Source: Streptomyces formicae | Lineage (GTDB): Bacteria > Actinomycetota > Actinomycetes > Streptomycetales > Streptomycetaceae | Reading direction: 5' to 3' | Assembly (NCBI RefSeq): GCF_002556545.1 | Contig: NZ_CP022685.1 | Location: 4,442,001 to 4,506,000 of the forward strand | DNA: 64,000 nt | Part shown: positions 42,712 through 50,949 of the stretch, piece after piece | Layout: each line of letters opens with the position of its first letter | How positions within the stretch are numbered: the stretch's first letter is position 1 | Notes under the pieces: model-generated | The model's database searches: none | Told to the model about the DNA's origin: nothing | What the model saw: the letters and a program-made list of their open reading frames with translations, nothing else | Made by a program: the position numbers and the translations under genes

Positions 42712-42999
42712 TCAGACCGCGATCGCGATCTCCGCGAGGCCGCCCGTCTGGGCGACGACCGTGCGGTCGGCGGTGCCGCCGGGGATCAGCGCCCGGACGG
42801 TCCAGGTGCCCTCGGCGGCGTAGAAGCGGAACTGTCCGGTCGCCGAGGTCGGGACCTCGGCGGTGAACTCGCCGGTCGAGTCCAGCAGGCGCACGTAACC
42901 GGTGACGGGCTCGCCGTCGCGGGTCACCTGGCCCTGGATCGTGGTCTCACCGGGCTTGATCGTCGAAGCGTCGGGGCCACCGGCCTTTGCTCCACACAT
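42712..42999 (-). CDS. DUF1416 domain protein
   Basis: 95 residues, beta-rich (TTIQGQVTRDGEPVTGYVRL, GQFRFYAAEGTWTVRALIPG), an immunoglobulin-like or carboxypeptidase-regulatory-like sandwich. Starts MCGAKAGGPDAS with one Cys at position 2. In actinomycetes this family is constantly encoded directly downstream of the thiosulfate sulfurtransferase, as here (33-base gap, same strand), so it probably acts in the same sulfur pathway; the mechanism is not known. Confidence 0.88.
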   Translation of the reverse strand: MCGAKAGGPDASTIKPGETTIQGQVTRDGEPVTGYVRLLDSTGEFTAEVPTSATGQFRFYAAEGTWTVRALIPGGTADRTVVAQTGGLAEIAIAV

Positions 43000-43032
43000 G
43001 CGTACTCCTAGGGGAAAGAAAGGTCGGTCTGC

Positions 43033-43878
43033 TTACTTGTTGGCGCCGAGCTCGATCGGCACGCCGACGAGCGAGCCGTACTCGGTCCACGAGCCGTCGT
43101 AGTTCTTGACGTTGGTCTGGCCGAGCAGCTCGTGCAGGACGAACCAGGTCAGGGCCGAACGCTCGCCGATGCGGCAGTACGCGATGGTGTCCTTGGCCAG
43201 GTCGACCTGCTCGTCCTCGTAGAGGGCCTTGAGCTCGTCGTCCGACTTGAAGGTGCCGTCGTCGTTGGCGTTCTTCGACCACGGAATGTTGCGCGCGGAC
43301 GGGACGTGGCCCGGACGCTGCGACTGCTCCTGCGGGAGGTGGGCCGGGGCGAGCAGCTTGCCGCTGAACTCGTCGGGCGAGCGCACGTCGACCAGGTTCT
43401 TCGCGCCGATGGCCGCCACGACGTCGTCGCGGAAGGCGCGGATCGAGGTGTCCTGGGGCTTGGCCTTGTAGTCGGTGGCGGGGCGGTTCGGGACCTGCGC
43501 ACCGTCGACCAGGTCGCGGGAGTCGAGCTCCCACTTCTTGCGGCCGCCGTCGAGGAGCTTCACGTCCTGGTGGCCGTAGAGCTTGAAGTACCAGAAGGCG
43601 TACGAGGCGAACCAGTTGTTGTTGCCGCCGTAGAGGACGACGGTCGTGTCGTTGGCGATGCCCTTCGCCGACAGGAGCTTCTCGAAGCCCTCCTGGTCGA
43701 TGAAGTCACGGCGGACCGGGTCCTGGAGGTCCTTGGTCCAGTCGATCCGGATCGCGTTCTTGATGTGGTTCTTCTCGTACGCCGAGGTGTCCTCGTCGAC
43801 CTCGACGATGGCGACCTTCGGGTCCTCGATGTGGGCCTCGACCCAGTCGGCGTCTACCAGGACGTCGCTGCGGCTCAT
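43033..43878 (-). CDS. Thiosulfate sulfurtransferase, tandem rhodanese
   Basis: 281 residues, GGAGGAGA before the ATG at 43878. Transfers sulfane sulfur from thiosulfate to cyanide or thiols. The N-terminal inactive rhodanese unit (VLVDADWVEAHIEDPKVAIV, ALYGGNNNWFASYAFWYF-like) precedes the catalytic unit with the loop DTIAYCRIGERSALTW, Cys at position 235 (C-R-I-G-E-R-S, the actinobacterial SseA/CysA form). It is downstream of a cysteine-rich leader peptide and upstream of the DUF1416 gene on one transcript. Often annotated cysA or sseA. Function in sulfur supply is likely. Confidence 0.94.
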   Translation of the reverse strand: MSRSDVLVDADWVEAHIEDPKVAIVEVDEDTSAYEKNHIKNAIRIDWTKDLQDPVRRDFIDQEGFEKLLSAKGIANDTTVVLYGGNNNWFASYAFWYFKLYGHQDVKLLDGGRKKWELDSRDLVDGAQVPNRPATDYKAKPQDTSIRAFRDDVVAAIGAKNLVDVRSPDEFSGKLLAPAHLPQEQSQRPGHVPSARNIPWSKNANDDGTFKSDDELKALYEDEQVDLAKDTIAYCRIGERSALTWFVLHELLGQTNVKNYDGSWTEYGSLVGVPIELGANK

Positions 43879-44048
43879 GACTTCTCCTCCGGGGCAGGTG
43901 CGGCGGTGCGGCTGTGCTGCGGGTGCACGAGGGGGCGGCCGGTACGGGCCGGTGGTGCGGGGAGGCACTGTGGCGTACGTACGGCGCGGGGCGGCCTGCC
44001 GGTAAGGGCGTCGACAGGCCGACGGGAAACGAGGGGGTGAGGCCCTCG

Positions 44049-44129
44049 TCAGAAGGTGCGACAGAGCATGGCGGCGACGCGGCACAGGTCCACTGCCCGC
44101 CGCTTCGTGAGGTCCGCCTGTCGTTGCAT
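44049..44129 (-). CDS. Cysteine-containing leader peptide upstream of the rhodanese operon
   Basis: 26 codons from the ATG at 44127-44129 to TGA at 44049-44051. The product starts MQRQADLTKRRAVDLCRVAA and continues MLCRTF, with two Cys-Arg pairs. The pattern RRxVDLCRVAA matches the actinobacterial putative leader peptides in front of sulfur assimilation genes, which respond to cysteine supply by attenuation at the Cys codons. It lies about 170 bases upstream of the sulfurtransferase start, on the same strand, with no other gene between. No strong anti-terminator pairing was identified by eye. The codon use and the position argue for a real ORF. Confidence 0.75.
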   Translation of the reverse strand: MQRQADLTKRRAVDLCRVAAMLCRTF

Positions 44130-44216
44130 GGGTCCGATCGTAGGGAGGGAGGGGCGGCTGTGTCACCGGTGCTCCGCATGGTGAGACACGATCGTCCACG
44201 ATGTGGGAATAGTTGA

Positions 44217-44247
44217 ACCCCGGGGCCGCCCCGAAGGGCCCCGGGGT
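44217..44247 (-). terminator. Terminator of the small DUF2993 gene
   Basis: ACCCCGGGGCC (44217-44227) pairs with GGCCCCGGGGT (44237-44247) across nine bases. Located between the DUF2993 stop codon (44344) and the leader peptide start. A 10-base unit GGTTCAGCGG is tandemly repeated at 44321-44350 across the stop codon. Confidence 0.7.
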
Positions 44248-44343
44248 CCGGTGTCGTCCCCGTCACATCCGCCCGCCGGACGGCTTCGTCTCGCACTTCG
44301 GACGAAGCGGCCCTGGCGGGGGTTCAGCGGGGTTCAGCGGGGT

Positions 44344-45096
44344 TCAGCCCGCGAGTCGCACGTTCGAGCCCGTCACGGACATGTCCACGCCGTCCGGCGC
44401 CGCCTCGACCTTCTCCAGCTTGATCCCGGCCGGCAGGTCCTCGACCTTCTGCTCGAAGTCGGTGACGTCGCGGGCGGTGCCCTCGGGCAGCGGGATGGAG
44501 ACGCCGAGCACGGAGATCTTCTTCGGGATCTCGTCCGCGTGGACCTTGATGTTGTCGCCCTCGACGCGGATCGAGCTGAGCACGTAGACGGGCTTGGGCA
44601 GCTTCACGCCGCCCTTGCTGACCTCGACCTCGACCTTGATCTTGCCGTTGCCGCCGTCGGAGAGGCCGACGACCTTGCCGGTGGCGCCGAGCGGCAGCTG
44701 GACCGGCTCCGACTTGCTCGCCTTCAGGAGCTCGTCGTAGGAGACGCGCGCGGTGCCGGTGGCGGTCGCGGCGGTCGCCGAGCTGTAGTCGCCGGAGAAC
44801 TTCACGCCCTTCATGTGGGCCGTCAGATCGTCGATGAGGAGGGAGTCGGAGCCGGACTTGGCCTCGTAGTCCTTGATCCCCACCTCGACGTCGTCGAGCT
44901 CGCCGCCCGCGACCTGGGTCAGGAACGGGAAGCCCTTGATGGAGACGTCGGGCGTCCGGCTCAGGCCCTCGCTGGTACGCATCTTGTCCGCCGCCTCGCC
45001 CTCGGCGAAGTTCACGGCCAGCCGGTCGGCCGCCACGAACAGACCTCCCAGGACCACGACGACGATCAGAAGTATTCGTACGGCGCGCATGCTCAT
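44344..45096 (-). CDS. DUF2993 (LmeA-like) phospholipid-binding protein, short form
   Basis: 250 residues from the ATG at 45096, with GGGGGAA before it. One N-terminal anchor or signal (VRILLIVVVVLGGLFVAADR), then the DUF2993 start FAEGEAADKMRTSEGL and VSIKGFPFLTQVAGGELDDV, shared almost exactly with the larger protein at 54945. The rest is a beta-rich half-barrel (LLIDDLTAHMKGVKFSGDYS; VYVLSSIRVEGDNIKVHADE) that in the LmeA family binds phospholipids at the periplasmic face of the membrane and assists lipoglycan maturation. Function here is inferred from the family. Confidence 0.87.
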   Translation of the reverse strand: MSMRAVRILLIVVVVLGGLFVAADRLAVNFAEGEAADKMRTSEGLSRTPDVSIKGFPFLTQVAGGELDDVEVGIKDYEAKSGSDSLLIDDLTAHMKGVKFSGDYSSATAATATGTARVSYDELLKASKSEPVQLPLGATGKVVGLSDGGNGKIKVEVEVSKGGVKLPKPVYVLSSIRVEGDNIKVHADEIPKKISVLGVSIPLPEGTARDVTDFEQKVEDLPAGIKLEKVEAAPDGVDMSVTGSNVRLAG

Positions 45097-45152
45097 GTCC
45101 GGTGTTCCCCCACCTTGTCCCCCGACTAGCTGTCGTTTCCGCGAGCCTAAAG

Positions 45153-45191
45153 GACAGGTCCCCGGCCGAAGCGCTCGGCCGGGGACCTGTC
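45153..45191 (-). terminator. 17-bp perfect terminator of the membrane-protein gene
   Basis: GACAGGTCCCCGGCCGA (45153-45169) pairs with TCGGCCGGGGACCTGTC (45175-45191) around a 5-base loop, 31 bases past the stop codon of the Gln/Tyr-rich membrane protein. Confidence 0.85.
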
Positions 45192-45221
45192 GATCAGCTG
45201 TGACGATCGGACGCGCGCCGG

Positions 45222-46385
45222 TCAGCCGATGGCACGGCCGAGCACGTACACGGCGGGGGCGGCGGCCGCGAGCGGCAGCGCGACGCCCGCAGTCATGTGC
45301 ACGAACCGCGACGGGTAGTCGTAGCTCGCGACGCGGTGCCCGATCAGCGCGCAGACACCGGCGCCGAGCGCGAGCAGCGCGCCCTTGCTGCCGTAGTCGG
45401 TCATGCCGCCGACGGCGACCCCCGACCCGGTGGCCGCGAGCAGCGCCACGACGACCGAGGCGGGCGTCGGCAGCGGCAGCGCGCGGGCGAGCACCGCGAC
45501 GGCGACGGCGACGCAGCCCACGGTCACGGCGTCGGCCTCGGCCGCGAGGTGCCCGGTCGCGATGATCGCGAGCGCGGCGGAGGCGAGGGTCGCCATGAGC
45601 CCGTACATCCGCTCGTCGGCACCGGCGTGGCTGCGCAGCTGGAGCACCACCACGAGCAGCACCCAGACACCGAGGGTGCCGAGGATGGCGGCGGGCGCGT
45701 GCTCCTTGCCGACGCCGAGCAGCGCGACGTCGGCGACGACACCACCGAGGAACGCGAGCGCGATGCCCTGCCTCGCGGGCCACATCCCGTTGAGCCGGAA
45801 CCACCCGGCGGCGGTCACGGCCTGCAGGATCACCAGCGGCACGAGCAGCGCGTACGACCCGGCGGCCGCGCCCCCGGCGAGCAGCAGCCCGAGCAGCGCG
45901 GTCAGCGCGGCGGGCTGCATCCCCGGCTCGATGATCGGCGACCGCCCCTCGGCGCGGGCGCGCTGGGCGTCCGTTATGCGGGGGTTGCCGGTGGTGGTGG
46001 CGGGGCCGTAGGAGCTCTCGTCAGCAGCCTCCGGCTGCGGCTCCGGCTCCGGAGGCACCGAGGCGTACGACTGAGGCGGCAGGTACGCCGTCTCCGTCAC
46101 GTCCACCGCGGCAGCGGGCGGCGGCTGCACGGACGTCTCCCACGTCTGCCCCTGCCACTGCTGGGTGTACTGCTGCTGCGGATCCACGTAGTACTGCTGC
46201 TCCGGGTAGGACTGGGCGTACTGCTGCTGCTCCGGATAGGGCTGCGCGTACTGCTGCTGCTGGGGATCCGCGTAGTACTGCTGCTGCTCCGGCGACGGAT
46301 ACGGCTGCTGAGGATCCGGATACCGCTGCTGGTACGGGTCGTACCCCTCGTACCCGTCATAGCCCTCGTACGGCTGATTGGACAT
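45222..46385 (-). CDS. Gln/Tyr/Pro-rich multi-pass membrane protein
   Basis: 387 residues from the ATG at 46385, with AGGAGG nine bases upstream; an ATG three codons earlier overlaps that site. Residues 1-90 are a low-complexity cytoplasmic tail with YP-x-QQQYA/PEQQQY repeats. Residues 150-387 have about eight hydrophobic segments (ALTALLGLLLAGGAAAGSYA; LLVPLVILQAVTAAGWFRLN; ILGTLGVWVLLVVVLQLR; VAVAVAVLARALPLPTPASV). No family recognised. Its start overlaps the upstream MoaD/hydrolase ORF by four bases (ATGA), so the genes are co-transcribed. Function unknown. Confidence 0.7.
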   Translation of the reverse strand: MSNQPYEGYDGYEGYDPYQQRYPDPQQPYPSPEQQQYYADPQQQQYAQPYPEQQQYAQSYPEQQYYVDPQQQYTQQWQGQTWETSVQPPPAAAVDVTETAYLPPQSYASVPPEPEPQPEAADESSYGPATTTGNPRITDAQRARAEGRSPIIEPGMQPAALTALLGLLLAGGAAAGSYALLVPLVILQAVTAAGWFRLNGMWPARQGIALAFLGGVVADVALLGVGKEHAPAAILGTLGVWVLLVVVLQLRSHAGADERMYGLMATLASAALAIIATGHLAAEADAVTVGCVAVAVAVLARALPLPTPASVVVALLAATGSGVAVGGMTDYGSKGALLALGAGVCALIGHRVASYDYPSRFVHMTAGVALPLAAAAPAVYVLGRAIG

Positions 46386-46390
46386 GGCGC

Positions 46391-46645
46391 TCATCCTCCT
46401 GCGAACGGCGGGAGCACCTCGACCGTGCCGCCCTCGGCAAGGCGTACGGTCTCATGCCCACGAGTCCCGACGGGGTCGCCGTCGACAAGGAACGAACAGC
46501 GCTGCAGGACCCGGACGAGCTCGCCCGGGTGCCGCTCGCGCGCGGCGTCAAGGGCCTCCGCGAGCGTCCCCGCCGCGTACGGCTCCTCCGCGACACCCGC
46601 TGCCGCCTTGGCCGCGGCCCAGTAACGAATGGTGCCGTTCACCAT
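46391..46645 (-). CDS. MoaD/ThiS-family sulfur carrier, internal start in a larger ORF
   Basis: 84 residues if translation starts at the ATG at 46645, which has GAGAGGAG seven bases upstream. Ubiquitin-like beta-grasp ([70 protein letters not shown]) ending in the diagnostic Gly-Gly that is thiocarboxylated or adenylated. Sulfur carrier for molybdopterin, thiamin or cysteine synthesis. The same frame is open upstream into an alpha/beta hydrolase, so a fused form may also be made. Nearby rhodanese fits a sulfur role, though not in an operon with it. Confidence 0.87.
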   Translation of the reverse strand: MVNGTIRYWAAAKAAAGVAEEPYAAGTLAEALDAARERHPGELVRVLQRCSFLVDGDPVGTRGHETVRLAEGGTVEVLPPFAGG

Positions 46646-47503
46646 GCGACGCTCCTCTCGGTCGGCGGTCGCCGACGTCCATGATGCCGTGGCCCAGGCC
46701 GCGATCCGCCCGGCGAGCTCGTCGGAGGCCGCGTGCTCCGCGTGCCCCATGCCCTCTTCCAACCACAGTTCGGCCCCGCCCGCGGCCGCCGCGGCCAGCA
46801 TCCGGGGATGGTCGACGGGGAAGTACGGGTCCCGGTCGCCGTGCACGACGAGCAGCGGGGTCGGCGCGATGAGGGGGACGGACTCGACCGGCGAGAGCGG
46901 CACGGGGTCCCACTCGTGCGGGTGGATCCGGGTGCGCAGGCCGAAGCGGCCCACCGCGCGGCCCGCGGGGCGCGTGACCACCCAGTGCAGCCTCCGCATC
47001 GGCGCCGTCCCCCGGTAGTACCAACGCGCCGGGGCGCTCACCGCGACCACCGCGTCAACCCGCGCTTCCGTGCGCCCCCTGTGCAACGCGGCGTGCCGCA
47101 GCACGACGGAGCCGCCCATCGAGAAGCCGACGGTCACCACGCGCGCGTGCCCGAGGGATCGCGCCCACTCGACGGCCGCCACCAGGTCGAGTACCTCGCG
47201 GTCGCCGACCGTGGAGCGGCCTCCGGACGCCCCGTGGCCCCGGAAGGAGAAGGTGATCACGGCCGCACGCTGGGCGAAGACGCGCGCGATGCGCCGTACG
47301 TGGGGCCGCGAAAGATCCCCCGTGAAGCCGTGCGCGACCACGATCGCGAGCTCTCCCGAGGGGTCGGGCCCGGGGTCGTAGGCCGCCTCGACGGCCACTC
47401 CGTCGTGTGTACGAAGCATGACGCGCCGTTGAACGCGACCCTGCCCCCGAGTGAGCGGCGGCACAGAAGATCGCGCCGCTTGACCTGCCGGACCGGAACT
47501 CAT
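46391..47503 (-). CDS. Alpha/beta hydrolase in frame with MoaD (possible fusion)
   Basis: 370-residue ORF from the ATG at 47503, with AAGGAG 11 bases upstream. Residues 1-285 are an alpha/beta hydrolase: [40 protein letters not shown], nucleophile elbow [20 protein letters not shown] (G-F-S-M-G), acid [20 protein letters not shown] and base [12 protein letters not shown]. Residues 286-370 are the MoaD-like unit. No stop codon separates them. Either the hydrolase stop was lost or the two are made as a fusion, while the internal start at 46645 still gives free MoaD. Divergent from glnR. Confidence 0.8.
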   Translation of the reverse strand: MSSGPAGQAARSSVPPLTRGQGRVQRRVMLRTHDGVAVEAAYDPGPDPSGELAIVVAHGFTGDLSRPHVRRIARVFAQRAAVITFSFRGHGASGGRSTVGDREVLDLVAAVEWARSLGHARVVTVGFSMGGSVVLRHAALHRGRTEARVDAVVAVSAPARWYYRGTAPMRRLHWVVTRPAGRAVGRFGLRTRIHPHEWDPVPLSPVESVPLIAPTPLLVVHGDRDPYFPVDHPRMLAAAAAGGAELWLEEGMGHAEHAASDELAGRIAAWATASWTSATADREERRMVNGTIRYWAAAKAAAGVAEEPYAAGTLAEALDAARERHPGELVRVLQRCSFLVDGDPVGTRGHETVRLAEGGTVEVLPPFAGG

Positions 47504-47525
47504 GTGGGCTATTCTCCTTGGCAGA

Positions 47526-47557
47526 GGATCCGGGCAGCGCAGCCCCCGGGTCCTTTT
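47526..47557 (+). terminator. Hairpin with T-run upstream of glnR
   Basis: GGATCCGGG (47526-47534) pairs with CCCGGGTCC (47545-47553, one G-U pair) and is followed by TTTT (47554-47557). It lies 72 bases before the glnR-coupled upstream ORF. It may terminate read-through into glnR or act as an attenuator if the promoter is further upstream. Confidence 0.5.
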
Positions 47558-47628
47558 GTGCTTTCAGGAGCACACGTACGAAGCAGTGCCGCATACGTCC
47601 TCGCAGGGACCGAGGAGGAACCGACGTA

Positions 47629-47685
47629 ATGGGCGAGCGAAACGTGCACGACAGTCAGACGAACCGGGCAGGTGCGGGCCGATGA
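47629..47685 (+). CDS. 18-codon upstream ORF translationally coupled to glnR
   Basis: ATG at 47629-47631 preceded by GAGGAGGAA (about eight bases), TGA at 47683-47685 overlapping the glnR ATG as ATGA. The peptide begins [17 protein letters not shown]. The excellent ribosome binding site, compared with the poor one in front of glnR itself, suggests that ribosomes load here and re-initiate at glnR. Whether the peptide matters or only its translation is unknown. Not a family known to me. Confidence 0.6.
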   Translation: MGERNVHDSQTNRAGAGR

Positions 47686-48494
47686 GCTCTCTGCTGCTCC
47701 TCACCAATGCCCTCCAGCCGTCGACGGAGGTGCTCCCCGCTCTCGGCCTGCTCCTTCACAACGTGCGCGTCGCCCCCGCGGAAGGGCCCGCTCTCGTCGA
47801 CACCCCCGGTGCCGACGTCATCCTGATCGACGGGCGCCGCGACCTCCCCCAGGTGCGCAGCCTCTGTCAGCTGCTGCGCTCCACGGGCCCCGGATGTCCC
47901 CTGGTCCTCGTCGTGACGGAGGGCGGTCTCGCCGCCGTCACCGCCGACTGGGGCATCGACGACGTACTCCTCGACACCGCGGGCCCCGCCGAGGTCGAGG
48001 CGCGCCTGCGGCTCGCGATGGGCCGCCAGCAGATCACCTCGGACGACTCCCCCATGGAGATCCGCAACGGCGATCTCTCCGTGGACGAGGCGACGTACAG
48101 CGCGAAGCTCAAGGGCCGGGTCCTGGACCTGACCTTCAAGGAGTTCGAGCTGATCAAGTACCTGGCGCAGCACCCCGGCCGGGTCTTCACGCGGGCCCAG
48201 TTGCTCCAGGAGGTCTGGGGCTACGACTACTTCGGCGGCACGCGCACGGTCGACGTGCACGTGCGGCGCCTGCGCGCGAAGCTCGGCGTCGAGCACGAGT
48301 CGCTGATCGGCACCGTCCGGAATGTCGGCTACCGCTTCGTCACGCCCGAGAAGGTCGAACGGGCGGCCGACGAGGAGAAGGCGAAGGCGGCGACGCCCCG
48401 GGCCGAGGAGAACGGCGGCGCGCGGGCGGCGTCCGTCCCGGCCGTCGCGGAATCCGCTCCGAAGGAAGCTGCCGTACGCCCTGCCCAGCGGTAG
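47682..48494 (+). CDS. glnR: GlnR, OmpR-type global nitrogen regulator
   Basis: 270 residues. The receiver-like N-terminus reads [40 protein letters not shown] and [20 protein letters not shown]: the phosphorylation pocket is incomplete (atypical receiver that dimerises through charge interactions). The winged-helix effector domain is [40 protein letters not shown] and [20 protein letters not shown], essentially identical to S. coelicolor GlnR. It activates glnA, glnII, amtB-glnK-glnD and other nitrogen genes. No partner kinase is adjacent, as expected. The C-terminal tail after VTPEKV is variable and Ala/Glu-rich. Confidence 0.97.
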   Translation: MSSLLLLTNALQPSTEVLPALGLLLHNVRVAPAEGPALVDTPGADVILIDGRRDLPQVRSLCQLLRSTGPGCPLVLVVTEGGLAAVTADWGIDDVLLDTAGPAEVEARLRLAMGRQQITSDDSPMEIRNGDLSVDEATYSAKLKGRVLDLTFKEFELIKYLAQHPGRVFTRAQLLQEVWGYDYFGGTRTVDVHVRRLRAKLGVEHESLIGTVRNVGYRFVTPEKVERAADEEKAKAATPRAEENGGARAASVPAVAESAPKEAAVRPAQR

Positions 48495-48517
48495 TTCCAT
48501 CCGCGTAGACTCCGCGC

Positions 48518-49540
48518 GTGGCCAAGGTGACTCGGGATGACGTGGCGCGACTTGCGGGTACTTCGACCGCGGTCGTCAGTTACGTCATCAACAACGGACC
48601 CAGGCCGGTCGCCCCGGCCACGCGCGAGCGGGTACTCGCCGCGATCAAGGAGCTGGGTTACCGGCCCGACCGGGTTGCCCAGGCCATGGCCTCGCGGCGC
48701 ACGGACCTCATAGGCATGATCGTGCCGGACGCGCGCCAGCCGTTCTTCGCGGAGATGACGCACGCCGTGGAACAGGCGGCGTCCGAGCGCGGAAAGATGG
48801 TCCTCGTCGGCAACTCCGACTACGTGGAGGAGCGCGAGACCCACTACCTGCGCGCCTTCCTCGGCATGCGGGTCTCCGGCCTCATCCTCGTCAGCCACGG
48901 TCTGACCGACCAGGCCGCCGCCGAGATCGACGCGTGGGACGCGCGCGTGGTGCTCCTGCACGAGCGGCCCGAGGCCATCGACGACGTCGCGGTCGTCACG
49001 GACGACGTCGGCGGCGCGCAGCTCGCCACCCGGCACCTGCTCGAACACGGCCATGAGTACGTCGCCTGCGTCGGCGGCACCGCGGAGACCCCGACGGTCG
49101 GCGACCCCGTCTCCGACCACGTCGAGGGCTGGCGGCGCGCGATGCGCGAGGCCGGCCGCCCGGTGGAGGGGCGGCTCTTCGAAGCCCCCTACAACCGCTA
49201 CGACGCCTACCAGGTGGGCCTCGAACTGCTCGCCCGCCCCGACCGCCCCACCGCGATCTTCTGCTCCACGGACGACCAGGCGATCGGCATCCTGCGGGCG
49301 GCGCGCGAGCTGCGCATCGACGTGCCCGGCGAGCTGGCCGTGGCGGGCTTCGACGACGTCAAGGAGGCCGGGCTCACCGACCCGCCGCTGACGACGGTGG
49401 CCTCCGACCGGCCCGCGATGGCCCGCGCGGCCGTCGACCTCGTCCTCGACGACGGACTGCGGGTCGCGGGTTCGCGCAGGGAGCGCCTGAAGCTGTTCCC
49501 CTCCCGGCTCGTGGTGCGCCAGTCCTGCGGCTGCCAGTAG
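48518..49540 (+). CDS. LacI-family transcriptional regulator
   Basis: 340 residues, GTG start. [43 protein letters not shown] and the minor-groove hinge helix [16 protein letters not shown] are canonical. The periplasmic-binding-like core ([80 protein letters not shown]) binds a sugar or similar effector; identity unknown. The C-terminal QSCGCQ is unusual, with two cysteines near the end. It lies 24 bases downstream of glnR and may be co-transcribed. No sugar transporter is nearby. Confidence 0.93.
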   Translation: MAKVTRDDVARLAGTSTAVVSYVINNGPRPVAPATRERVLAAIKELGYRPDRVAQAMASRRTDLIGMIVPDARQPFFAEMTHAVEQAASERGKMVLVGNSDYVEERETHYLRAFLGMRVSGLILVSHGLTDQAAAEIDAWDARVVLLHERPEAIDDVAVVTDDVGGAQLATRHLLEHGHEYVACVGGTAETPTVGDPVSDHVEGWRRAMREAGRPVEGRLFEAPYNRYDAYQVGLELLARPDRPTAIFCSTDDQAIGILRAARELRIDVPGELAVAGFDDVKEAGLTDPPLTTVASDRPAMARAAVDLVLDDGLRVAGSRRERLKLFPSRLVVRQSCGCQ

Positions 49541-49649
49541 CCGCCCTCCGCCCCCTCCCGTCCGCCTTTATAACGGGCATACGCACTTCTGCCGGGCTTC
49601 TCAGGACGTACTCAGACAGCTCTCATGTGCGGCGGACAGTCTCAAGGAC

Positions 49650-50669
49650 ATGACCGAGACCTTCCGCCACAGCGGCGAGTACCACCAGCAGCAGTCGTCA
49701 GCGCCTGTGCCGCCCGGCGGTACGCAGGGCGCCTTCCCGCCCCCGCCCGCCTACGCGCCGGAAGCACCTCAGGGGCACGGCCCCGCAAGGCGCCGCCGCG
49801 CGAGGGGCCCGCTGGCCCTGCTCGCCGCCGTCGCCATCGCGGCGGCCGCGGTGGGCGGCGGCACCGCGTACGCCGTCCAGACGCTGACCGACCGGGACGG
49901 CGGTTCCTCCGCCACCAGCACGGACGTCGTGCCGACCAGCAAGAAGGGCACCGTCTCCGGTGTCGCGGAAGCGGTCAGCCCGAGCATCGTGGAGATCAGC
50001 GCGAGCACCGGTCAGGGCAAGTCCACCGGCTCCGGCGTCATCACCAAGAGCGACGGCGAGATCGTCACCAACAACCACGTCGTCGCCGGCGCCACCTCGA
50101 TCAAGGTGCGCACCAACGACGGCAAGACGTACGACGCCGAGGTCGTCGGCACCGACAGCAAGAAGGACCTCGCGCTCATCCAGCTGAAGGACGCCTCCGG
50201 GCTCAAGCCCGCGACCCTCGGCAACTCCGACAACGTGAAGGTCGGCGACGAGGTCGTCGCCATCGGCTCCCCCGAGGGCCTGACCGGCACCGTCACCAGC
50301 GGCATCATCTCCGCGCTCGAACGCGACGTCACCGTCTCCACGGACGAAGGACAGCAGCAGCCGCAGAACCCCGACGGCGGCTGGCCGTTCGAGTTCGGCG
50401 GGCAGCAGTTCAACGGCGACACCGGCTCGTCCAAGACCACCTACAAGGCGCTCCAGACCGACGCCTCGCTCAACCCCGGCAACTCCGGCGGCGCCCTCAT
50501 CGACATGAACGGCAACATCATCGGGATCAACTCCGCGATGTACTCGCCCAGTTCCTCGTCGCAGGGCAGCGGCGAGTCCGCGTCCGGCAGCGTCGGCCTC
50601 GGCTTCGCCATCCCGATCGACACCGTCAAGAACGACCTGGGCAAGCTCCGGTCGGGTTCCAGGACCTGA
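49650..50669 (+). CDS. Membrane-anchored HtrA-like trypsin-type protease without PDZ
   Basis: 339 residues. An N-terminal Pro/Gln/Gly-rich cytoplasmic tail of 50 residues precedes a TM segment (GPLALLAAVAIAAAAVGGGT), a linker and a chymotrypsin-like protease domain with His143 in TNNHVV, Asp173 in SKKDLALIQL and Ser279 in NPGNSGGALIDMNGNIIGIN. The ORF stops about 20 residues after the last protease strand (IPIDTVKNDLGKLR) and no PDZ domain follows, so it is a DegP-like protease without the usual regulatory domain. Extracytoplasmic quality control is the likely role. It precedes a two-component system, which may form a stress module with it. Confidence 0.92.
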   Translation: MTETFRHSGEYHQQQSSAPVPPGGTQGAFPPPPAYAPEAPQGHGPARRRRARGPLALLAAVAIAAAAVGGGTAYAVQTLTDRDGGSSATSTDVVPTSKKGTVSGVAEAVSPSIVEISASTGQGKSTGSGVITKSDGEIVTNNHVVAGATSIKVRTNDGKTYDAEVVGTDSKKDLALIQLKDASGLKPATLGNSDNVKVGDEVVAIGSPEGLTGTVTSGIISALERDVTVSTDEGQQQPQNPDGGWPFEFGGQQFNGDTGSSKTTYKALQTDASLNPGNSGGALIDMNGNIIGINSAMYSPSSSSQGSGESASGSVGLGFAIPIDTVKNDLGKLRSGSRT

Positions 50670-50709
50670 CCGCTCGTACCGACCCCGGGCACCACCCCAG
50701 GAGGACGCC

Positions 50710-50907
50710 ATGTCCGACACCCCCCGCACCCACCGCACCCCCCACACCTCCCTCACCGTCAACCGCGCGCGGCACGCGCTCGCCGTCACCGTCGGCTGGG
50801 GCCGCCCCGCCACCGATCCCGCCGGGCTCGGCCTCCCGCTCGCCGTGGCGCGCGACGTGCAGGCCGCGCGCGAGGACCGCACCGCCCGTGCCCGCGTGCG
50901 AGGCTGA
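50710..50907 (+). CDS. Small basic hypothetical protein
   Basis: 65 residues with AGGAGG seven bases before the ATG. It starts with MSDTPRTHRTPHTSLTVNR and contains no cysteine or membrane segment; helix prediction by eye favours DPAGLGLPLAVARDVQAARE. No family recognised. It is intercalated between the protease gene and the response regulator gene in the same direction, with 40-base gaps, so it is probably part of that operon. Function unknown; a chance ORF cannot be fully excluded. Confidence 0.5.
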   Translation: MSDTPRTHRTPHTSLTVNRARHALAVTVGWGRPATDPAGLGLPLAVARDVQAAREDRTARARVRG

Positions 50908-50949
50908 TACCGGCCCGTTCCGCCCCTGACCCGAGGAAGTCCGAAGCCC

